DNA of 7,613 nucleotides from an uncultured Lachnospiraceae bacterium (lineage in GTDB: Bacteria > Bacillota > Clostridia > Lachnospirales > Lachnospiraceae): NCBI GenBank assembly GCA_947068385.1, contig CAMTBF010000159.1:1-7613 (forward strand), given 5' to 3'. Each line of letters begins with the position of its first letter. The stretch's first letter is position 1. A model generated the notes under the pieces. It saw nothing but the letters and a program-made list of their open reading frames with translations. It was not told where the DNA came from and did no database searches. The position numbers and the translations under genes were made by a program. Of the stretch, positions 1 through 4,787 are shown piece after piece.

Positions 1-494
1 TCCTGGACGCCAAGCCCAATGCCGCCCATGTGAAGCTGGCCGAGCTGGAGGCCCGGGGGAAGCTGAAAGCCGTGATCACCCAGAACATAGACGGGCTCCA
101 CCAGGCCGCCGGGAGCAAGACGGTGCTGGAGCTCCACGGCTCCGTGCTGCGCAATTACTGCGAGAAGTGCGGGCAGTTCCATGACGTGCAGTATATCTTA
201 AGCAGCGCCGATGTGCCCAAGTGCGAGAAATGCGGCGGCTCTGTGAAGCCGGACGTGGTGCTCTATGAGGAGGGGCTGGACTCCCGCACCATGACGGACG
301 CCATGCGCTTCATCCATGACGCCCAGGTGCTGATCATCGGCGGGACCTCCCTGGCCGTGTACCCGGCAGCGGGGCTGATCGATTATTTCAGGGGCGACAA
401 GCTCGTAGTCATCAATAAGGCTCCCACGCCCAGGGATTCCCATGCGGACCTCCTGATACAGGCGCCTATCGGAGAAGTGTTCTCACAGCTGTGA
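1..494 (+). CDS. cobB: Sir2-family NAD-dependent protein deacylase, 5'-truncated
   Basis: This is a sirtuin, which removes acetyl or other acyl groups from protein lysines using NAD+ and releases nicotinamide and O-acyl-ADP-ribose in the cytoplasm. The reading frame is open from base 3 (LDAKPNAAH...), so the gene starts left of the window. The GTG at base 30 is an internal valine, not a start. About 163 residues are visible of a usual ~240; the missing part would hold the N-terminal GAGxS NAD motif. Visible signatures in order are QNID with GLHQ (bases 81-101), the catalytic His of ELHGS (135-137), four zinc-ligand Cys in two CxxC pairs (159-170 and 222-233), KPDVVLYEEGLD, the NAD-binding GGTSLAVYPA, and a closing NKAPTPRDSHADL then IGEVF. 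All expected C-terminal residues are intact, so the enzyme is probably active. It converges on the oxidoreductase gene with a 47-base gap. The family call is near certain; acyl-chain preference cannot be read here. Confidence 0.96.
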   Translation, partial: LDAKPNAAHVKLAELEARGKLKAVITQNIDGLHQAAGSKTVLELHGSVLRNYCEKCGQFHDVQYILSSADVPKCEKCGGSVKPDVVLYEEGLDSRTMTDAMRFIHDAQVLIIGGTSLAVYPAAGLIDYFRGDKLVVINKAPTPRDSHADLLIQAPIGEVFSQL

Positions 495-504
495 CCGCAT
501 GGGT

Positions 505-521
505 GGGCCTGGAGCCCTTTT
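505..521 (+). terminator. Weak candidate terminator after the sirtuin
   Basis: GGGC (505-508) and GCCC (514-517) can pair around a five-base loop and are followed by TTTT (518-521). The stem is only four GC pairs. A second small dyad, CCTTTT-CC-AAAAGG (516-529), follows at once and could serve the opposite strand. The placement 11 bases after the sirtuin stop, between convergent genes, is what makes this plausible. It falls short of a strong intrinsic terminator. Confidence 0.33.
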
Positions 522-541
522 CCAAAAGGAGCCATCCGGTT

Positions 542-1660
542 TCAATCCAAGATCCCCGATACCGGCATGTTCCGCATAGCCTCTCTCCTCCGGTAAGGCG
601 AGGCCAGCTCCACGCAGCGCCCCTCCCTGCTGCTCTTTTCAAATGCGGTGAGGATTTCCAGCACATGGAGGGTCTGCTGCGCATCCGCCCGGGGAGCGCG
701 GCCTTCCCGCAGGGCTTTGGCCATGTCCGCCACCCCCAGGCCTCTGCTGTTCTCCTTGTAGTCGTACAGGAGGGGCATCTCCTTGAAGCTCCCGTCCTCT
801 GGCCGGAGGAGCGAGACGCTTCCGCCGAAGCCGTTGGGATCGGGCACCCGCAGGGTCCCCCTGGTGCCATAGATCTCCAGGAAGGCCTGCCTGTCGTAGT
901 ATACGTCAAATGTAGTCACTACGGTGGCGATGGCCCCGTTCTGGAATTTCATCAGGCCTGTGGTGTGGGTGGGCACCTCCACGTCCACCACCGTGCCCTG
1001 CTTCGGCTTGCTGGTGATGATCCGCTGGGGAAAGGCCGTCCCCGTCATGCCGCTGATGCTCTGCACCCGGCCGACCAGGTTCACCAGGGCCGTCATGTAG
1101 TATGGCCCCATGTCCATCATGGGCCCGCCGCCGTACTGGTAGTAGAATTCCGGCGCGGGATGCCAGCTCTCATGTCCGTGGCACACCATCTTCGCCTCCG
1201 CCCCAATCACGTCCCCTATCATCCCGTCATCGATGAGCCGCCTGCAGGTCTGTATCCCCGCCCCCAGGAAGGTGTCCGGCGCGCCGCCCAGCAAAAGCCC
1301 GCGCTCTGCGGCCAGCGCCGCAAGCTCCGCGCCCTCCTCATAGGTGGCGGCCAAGGGCTTTTCGCTGTACACATGCTTGCCCGCAAGGAGCGCTGCCCTT
1401 GTGGTGGCATAATGCTCGTTGGGACGGGTAAGGTTCAGGACGATCTCTATCTCCTTATCCCGGAGCAGCTCCTCCATGGTATCGTACACTCTGGGGATTC
1501 CGTACTTCTCCCCGGCCTCCGCCGCCTTCTCCCGGAACAGGTCGCACACCGCCCACACCTCCACCTCCCGGAACAGCTCCGTCAGGTTCTGGAAGTAGAT
1601 TCCGCTGATCGCCCCGGCTCCCAGCACGCCTATTTTTACTTTGGCCTGTTTCTCTCCCAT
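542..1660 (-). CDS. Gfo/Idh/MocA family oxidoreductase
   Basis: This 372-residue protein is a predicted NAD(P)-dependent dehydrogenase acting on a sugar, polyol or related hydroxyl compound in the cytoplasm. The N-terminal Rossmann fold has GAGAIS at residues 14-19 and an acidic D40 at the end of the second strand region. The family EKP motif is at 100-102, with K101 the expected catalytic lysine. The C-terminal sheet domain carries GGGPMMDMGPYY at 177-188, with D183 conserved. The family's usual catalytic His four residues after that Asp is Tyr here (Y187). The start at ATG 1660 is preferred because AGGAGG lies nine bases upstream. A TTG start at 1678 would lie in frame but would use that same AGGAGG as codons. 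The gene follows the ThuA-like gene by 14 bases and its ribosome binding site abuts that gene's stop, so the two are probably co-transcribed and coupled. A ThuA plus Gfo/Idh/MocA pairing is known from thuAB-type sugar loci; the actual substrate cannot be told. Confidence 0.94.
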   Translation of the reverse strand: MGEKQAKVKIGVLGAGAISGIYFQNLTELFREVEVWAVCDLFREKAAEAGEKYGIPRVYDTMEELLRDKEIEIVLNLTRPNEHYATTRAALLAGKHVYSEKPLAATYEEGAELAALAAERGLLLGGAPDTFLGAGIQTCRRLIDDGMIGDVIGAEAKMVCHGHESWHPAPEFYYQYGGGPMMDMGPYYMTALVNLVGRVQSISGMTGTAFPQRIITSKPKQGTVVDVEVPTHTTGLMKFQNGAIATVVTTFDVYYDRQAFLEIYGTRGTLRVPDPNGFGGSVSLLRPEDGSFKEMPLLYDYKENSRGLGVADMAKALREGRAPRADAQQTLHVLEILTAFEKSSREGRCVELASPYRRREAMRNMPVSGILD

Positions 1661-1669
1661 ATCCTCTCG

Positions 1670-1675
1670 CCTCCT
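1670..1675 (-). promoter_or_regulatory. Ribosome binding site that sets the oxidoreductase start
   Basis: AGGAGG on the minus strand sits nine bases before ATG 1660 and touches the TGA stop of the upstream ThuA-like gene (1677-1675). This perfect anti-16S match decides against the longer TTG reading and suggests that ribosomes finishing the first gene help load the second. Confidence 0.85.
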
Positions 1676-2406
1676 CAATACATTTTCGCTTTGCTCTCGA
1701 AGCGCTCGGTGGTCAGTCCATGCTCCAGCGCGTAGGCCTTCCCCTCCGCTGCCCAGACGAGCCCCCGCTCCATCAGAAGCCCGGCCTCCGGGAACTTCTC
1801 GAACACATCGTCATGATGTCCCAGGGAGCAGTAGAACACCCTGCCGTTGCCCCAGAACTTGGTCCAGGCCACCGGCATGTCCACCGCCTTGTTGGCGCTG
1901 TGGTAATAGTCCACCACCGGGAAGCGGGTGCTGGCCAGCACCTCCACCGCCGGGTCCACATGGAGGTAATAGTGCTCGCTGCACACATGGAAATCCTCCA
2001 TCCCGGCCACGATGGGGCTGGAGCCCTTGTGGATGTTCACCGTGTAATCGGTTCCGTCCCCGCCGGGATGGCTGACCCATTGTCCGCCAGTCATGAATTG
2101 CCATTCCACGTCCTGGCGGAAGGCGTCGCACATGCCGCCGTGGCAGCCCGCAAGGCCGCAGCCCGCCGCCACGGCCCGGCTGATGTTTTTCGTGTACTCG
2201 GGCTTAATCTCCCCCATGGTCCAGCAGGGCACGATTACATCCATCCCCATCAGCTTCTCCGCGTCCGCCAGCACGTCCTGGCTGTCATAGATTTCGCAGG
2301 CGTATCCATGCTTTTCCAGCATCCTCCCGAACCGCTGCGCCACCAGCGCCGGTTCGTGTCCGTCCCATCCGCCCTGGAAAATCAATGCCTTTTTCGTAGA
2401 TTCCAT
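1675..2406 (-). CDS. ThuA-like domain protein
   Basis: This 243-residue protein belongs to the ThuA family, which has a glutamine-amidotransferase-like fold and is linked to trehalose and other sugar use. Its exact reaction is not settled. Features seen are a first strand ALIFQGGWDGHEP (residues 7-19), GLAGCHGGMCDAF (84-96) in the place of the amidotransferase nucleophile elbow, VNIHKGSSPIVAGMEDF (123-139), SEHYYLHVDP (143-152), PVAWTKFWGNGRVFYCSLGHH (178-198) and DDVF (199-202). The run NGRVFYCSLGHH is a good family mark. The start at ATG 2406 is chosen because AGGGTGA lies just upstream (2417-2411) and the next 26 codons of open frame upstream cover the low-complexity GAATCC repeat region and lack family sequence. 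No signal peptide is seen, so it is probably cytoplasmic. It is the first gene of an operon with the oxidoreductase and is divergent from an AraC regulator. The family is clear; the substrate is unknown. Confidence 0.93.
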   Translation of the reverse strand: MESTKKALIFQGGWDGHEPALVAQRFGRMLEKHGYACEIYDSQDVLADAEKLMGMDVIVPCWTMGEIKPEYTKNISRAVAAGCGLAGCHGGMCDAFRQDVEWQFMTGGQWVSHPGGDGTDYTVNIHKGSSPIVAGMEDFHVCSEHYYLHVDPAVEVLASTRFPVVDYYHSANKAVDMPVAWTKFWGNGRVFYCSLGHHDDVFEKFPEAGLLMERGLVWAAEGKAYALEHGLTTERFESKAKMY

Positions 2407-2430
2407 AAAATCACCCTGCCTTTCCGCACC

Positions 2431-2460
2431 CCGGAATCCAGAATCCGGATTCCGAATCCG
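2431..2460. repeat. GAATCC repeat and palindrome cluster in the ThuA-like leader
   Basis: GAATCC occurs directly at 2434, 2441 and 2454 and inverted (GGATTC) at 2447. Two symmetric arrangements result: a perfect 12-base palindrome GAATCCGGATTC (2441-2452), and an 8-base inverted repeat CGGAATCC (2432-2439) with GGATTCCG (2447-2454) around seven bases. The cluster lies 25-54 bases upstream of the ThuA-like ATG and downstream of its predicted transcription start, so it could be an operator acting as a roadblock or a leader hairpin. The role is inference. Confidence 0.6.
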
Positions 2461-2531
2461 TCCTGTGTCCGCGGGCGCTGTCAATGTCCGCCTGCCGCCC
2501 TCCCGGCGTTTGGCGTTTTTTCAGTCTGTAC

Positions 2532-2560
2532 TTGCAGTATAACAGGATTTGCGGTAGAAT
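2532..2560 (+). promoter_or_regulatory. Candidate promoter for the AraC-family regulator
   Basis: TTGCAG (2532-2537) and TAGAAT (2555-2560) are separated by 17 bases. The -10 matches consensus at five of six bases and the -35 at three of six. The -35 overlaps the -10 of the opposing ThuA-operon promoter, so the two promoters probably cannot be occupied at once. The leader to ATG 2674 would be about 107 bases. Confidence 0.42.
2536..2544 (-). promoter_or_regulatory. Extended -10 promoter for the ThuA-like operon
   Basis: TGTTATACT on the minus strand matches the extended -10 pattern TGnTATAAT with one mismatch. No good -35 hexamer is found at 16-18 bases (AATCAT at 17), which fits either an extended -10 promoter or one needing an activator such as the adjacent AraC protein. 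Transcription would start near 2529, giving a leader of about 120 bases that contains the GAATCC cluster. Confidence 0.5.
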
Positions 2561-2661
2561 GATTGTCAGAAAGCCAAAGAAAGAAGTCATAGATTGCACA
2601 CTTTAAAGAAGCGGTGCAAGGCAGCGCATGGTACCGGACAACACATGGCCGCTGCGCCGGG

Positions 2662-2667
2662 AAGGAG
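2662..2667 (+). promoter_or_regulatory. Ribosome binding site that sets the AraC-family start
   Basis: AAGGAG lies six bases before ATG 2674. The longer in-frame reading from ATG 2614 has no comparable site and would add 20 residues with no family similarity, so 2674 is preferred. Confidence 0.75.
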
Positions 2668-2673
2668 CCTCTC

Positions 2674-3480
2674 ATGCAACCCTTTTATGAAGACAAACCG
2701 GACGAATTCCGCTGCACCCTCATCCAGGACATCACCTTTCCGGCCCATCTGCACAGCGCCGTAGAGCTGATCTACCTCCTGGAGGGCTCTTTGGAGGTCA
2801 CCGTCCAGAACCAGACAAAGAGAATCCGGAAGGACGAGGCGGCCCTCATCTTTCCGGATATGGTGCACAGCTATCTCACCAGGGATGCCTGCCGGGGCAT
2901 CCTGTGCATCTTTTCCCCGTCCTACGCCAGGGAATATTATCATCTGTTCCGCAAGCAGCAGCCGGAATGCCCTTTCCTGTCCTCCGGCACACGGAATCCC
3001 GATATCCCCCTGGCGTTTGGCCGGATGCTGCGCTACAGGGAACCCTCCCCTGGCGTCAGCGCCGCCTGGCTGAACCTGATACTGGCCTTCCTGCTCTCCG
3101 AGGCAGTGCTTCTCCCCAGGGAGGGCCGGGACAGCGCGGACGTGGGCTATCGGCTCATCTCCTACGTGTCCCAGCATTTTCAGGAGCCCCTTACCCTGGA
3201 CGGCCTCGCAAGCAGGCTGCACTTCAATAAATACTATATCTCCAGAGTCTTCAACGCCAGGCTCCACTGCGGCTTTTACGAGTATGTGAACCGCCTGCGG
3301 CTGGACTATGCCGCCAGGCAGCTTCGGACCACGGACCTGCGCATCACCGCCATCTGGCAGGACGCGGGCTTCGAGAGCCAGAAGACCTTCAACCGCAACT
3401 TCCAGGCCTGCTACCATATGACGCCCTCCCGGTACCGCAAGGCCCAGTCCCCCATCGGGGAGGTGTTCCCGCAATCATAG
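2674..3480 (+). CDS. AraC-family transcriptional regulator with cupin-like sensor domain
   Basis: This 268-residue cytoplasmic DNA-binding regulator has two parts. Residues about 10-90 form a cupin-like sugar-sensing domain with the typical FPAHLHSAVELIYLLEGSLEV stretch, including H25, H27 and E31, and a second strand run ending FPDMVHSY (60-67). Residues about 158-256 form the double helix-turn-helix: LTLDGLASRLHFNKYYISRVF (173-193) is the first, and TAIWQDAGFESQKTFNRNFQ (225-244) with HMTPSRYRK is the second and carries the AraC signature. It is transcribed away from the ThuA-like/oxidoreductase operon, so by the usual arrangement it should control that operon in response to a small carbohydrate. 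W228 replaces the small residue commonly seen in the helix preceding the AraC signature. The protein ends with a short tail (AQSPIGEVFPQS) beyond the usual end. The gene stops 14 bases before the convergent phosphoesterase gene ends. The family is certain; activator versus repressor role and ligand are not visible. Confidence 0.95.
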   Translation: MQPFYEDKPDEFRCTLIQDITFPAHLHSAVELIYLLEGSLEVTVQNQTKRIRKDEAALIFPDMVHSYLTRDACRGILCIFSPSYAREYYHLFRKQQPECPFLSSGTRNPDIPLAFGRMLRYREPSPGVSAAWLNLILAFLLSEAVLLPREGRDSADVGYRLISYVSQHFQEPLTLDGLASRLHFNKYYISRVFNARLHCGFYEYVNRLRLDYAARQLRTTDLRITAIWQDAGFESQKTFNRNFQACYHMTPSRYRKAQSPIGEVFPQS

Positions 3481-3485
3481 CCCAC

Positions 3486-3520
3486 GGCCCGGCCTCAGTG
3501 CCCAGGCTGCGGGCCACTGA
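3486..3520. terminator. Alternative hairpins at the convergent AraC/phosphoesterase junction
   Basis: Two overlapping stems can form. One is GGCCCG-GCCT (3486-3495) with AGGC-TG-CGGGCC (3504-3515). The other is TCAGTGCCC (3495-3503) with GGGCCACTGA (3511-3520), nine pairs with one bulged C. They share bases, so only one can form at a time. Neither has a T-run after it, so an intrinsic terminator is not shown. The position, straddling two convergent stops 14 bases apart, suggests a role in ending or protecting transcripts from both strands. The structure overlaps the last codons of the phosphoesterase gene. Confidence 0.3.
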
Positions 3521-4787
3521 TACCGCCTCCGGGCCCCTGCCGGAACCGCACCGTGATGGCGCAGATTTCGCTCCTGGTGCCCAGCCGCATGTCCGGGCCG
3601 AACACGCCCACGCCGGAGGTGACGATGTTGTGCATATCGCCCTTCTGCAGGTAGCCGCAGATGTTCTCCCAGAACAGCCGGGCCGTCAGGTTCCCGGGAA
3701 AGGTCTGGCCGTCATGGGTGTGGCCGCACAGGTCCATGTCCACTCCCGCGTCCGCCAGCTCCGCAAGCTCCCTGGGCTGGTGGTCCAGGACGATGATAGG
3801 CTTCGAGGGATCCATCCCCGCCACCACCTGCTCCGGGGTCTTGCGCACCCGGATGCCCCTGCCGGGCCTGCCGTAGTCCGGCCTGCCATAGAGGTAGAAG
3901 GCGTCCTCGATCAACACGCCCTCCTCCCGCAGCAGCCGGATGCCCGCCTCCTCCAGGAAGGCGTCCATCCTGGGGTCGCTGGCTTTCTCCCCAGCGCTGG
4001 CAAAGGTGAATCCTGCCAGCACCTTTTCCTTGATGTCGTGATTGCCGTAGCAGGCGTAGACTCCGTACCGGCTCTCTATCCCCTTTAGGATCCGCGCCAG
4101 GGTCTGGGGATCCTCCAGGGCCTCGTACTCATTGTCGAAGATGTCCCCGGCTATGACTACAAGGTCGGCATCCTCTTCGTTGATCAGGCTGACCATCTGC
4201 TCCATGTGGCGGATTCCTATGCTGTATCCCAGGTGGAGGTCCGCCACCAGCACGATCTTCAGCTCCTCTATGCCCGGGGCCTCCTTGTCCACGTACAGTT
4301 CATATTCCGTCACCCTGATTCTGTCCGCGCTCACGATTCCCGCCAGGCTGCAGCCGCAGACACAGAGGATGCAGACCGCTCCGATGGCCATGTGGCCGCC
4401 CCGGGAGAACAGCAGCTCTATCCAGCGGGGCTTCGCCGGAAGCCTCTGACAGGATTTTCCCGAAAGCTTCTGCCGGGATTCCTCCCGAAGGAAAAGCCGC
4501 TTCAGCACCAGCCGGATCAAATCCGCCGTGGCGATTGCCAGCAGGGCATAGAGCAGCACCCCAAGCCAGGTATTGCTGAGCTGCTTGAGCAGCCGCTTGG
4601 CGGGCGAGGGCTCCAGCAGGAACGCGGCCAGGATGCTGAAGGCCACGCACAGATAGAAGATGCCTATGGGGATGCGTATCCTTTTCCTTGCCAGGTAGGG
4701 CAGGCATCGCTCCAGCCAGGTCTGCAGCCGGTAGAATACATAGGCACACAGCAGCAGATAGAGCGGCGATAAGCAGACTGCTATCAT
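3495..4787 (-). CDS. Membrane-anchored calcineurin-like metallophosphoesterase
   Basis: This 430-residue protein has an N-terminal membrane region and a C-terminal phosphoesterase domain. Hydrophobic segments lie near residues 4-20, 40-58, 75-97 and 133-153. After them all metallophosphoesterase motifs are present: DLH (D183, H185) in VADLHLG, GDIFD (D215), GNHD (N249, H250, D251), the lone His of LDHQP (H336) and GHTH (H356, H358) followed by DGQ. The catalytic domain most resembles the YkuE-like branch that acts on envelope or lipid phosphoesters in Firmicutes; the substrate here is unknown. With four helices and a cytoplasmic N-terminus the domain would face the cytoplasm, but the topology is not certain. 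The start at ATG 4787 overlaps the upstream stop (ATGA), with GGAGGTGA about seven bases before it, so translation is coupled to the membrane protein ahead. The last 12 residues are Gly/Pro-rich and look disordered. The family is certain. Confidence 0.95.
   Translation of the reverse strand: MIAVCLSPLYLLLCAYVFYRLQTWLERCLPYLARKRIRIPIGIFYLCVAFSILAAFLLEPSPAKRLLKQLSNTWLGVLLYALLAIATADLIRLVLKRLFLREESRQKLSGKSCQRLPAKPRWIELLFSRGGHMAIGAVCILCVCGCSLAGIVSADRIRVTEYELYVDKEAPGIEELKIVLVADLHLGYSIGIRHMEQMVSLINEEDADLVVIAGDIFDNEYEALEDPQTLARILKGIESRYGVYACYGNHDIKEKVLAGFTFASAGEKASDPRMDAFLEEAGIRLLREEGVLIEDAFYLYGRPDYGRPGRGIRVRKTPEQVVAGMDPSKPIIVLDHQPRELAELADAGVDMDLCGHTHDGQTFPGNLTARLFWENICGYLQKGDMHNIVTSGVGVFGPDMRLGTRSEICAITVRFRQGPGGGISGPQPGH

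Noticed and set aside
30..32. GTG at base 30 as the sirtuin start
   Set aside because: The frame is open upstream to the window edge and reads as sirtuin sequence (PNAAH), so this GTG is internal.
491..1735. A 414-codon plus-strand open frame opposite the oxidoreductase
   Set aside because: It mirrors a well-supported gene, has shadow-like composition and no plausible ribosome binding site linked to a domain.
2407..2484. Longer start for the ThuA-like protein at 2484
   Set aside because: The added residues come from the GAATCC repeat region, do not resemble the family, and ATG 2406 has its own ribosome binding site.
2587..3474. A 295-codon minus-strand frame opposite the AraC gene
   Set aside because: The plus strand carries an unmistakable AraC domain with a good ribosome binding site; the opposing frame has no family features.
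3444..3480. The AraC C-terminus (QSPIGEVFPQS) resembles the sirtuin C-terminus (QAPIGEVFSQL)
   Set aside because: The shared core is short, codons differ at many positions, and IGEV is normal for sirtuins, so chance is likelier than a duplicated end.
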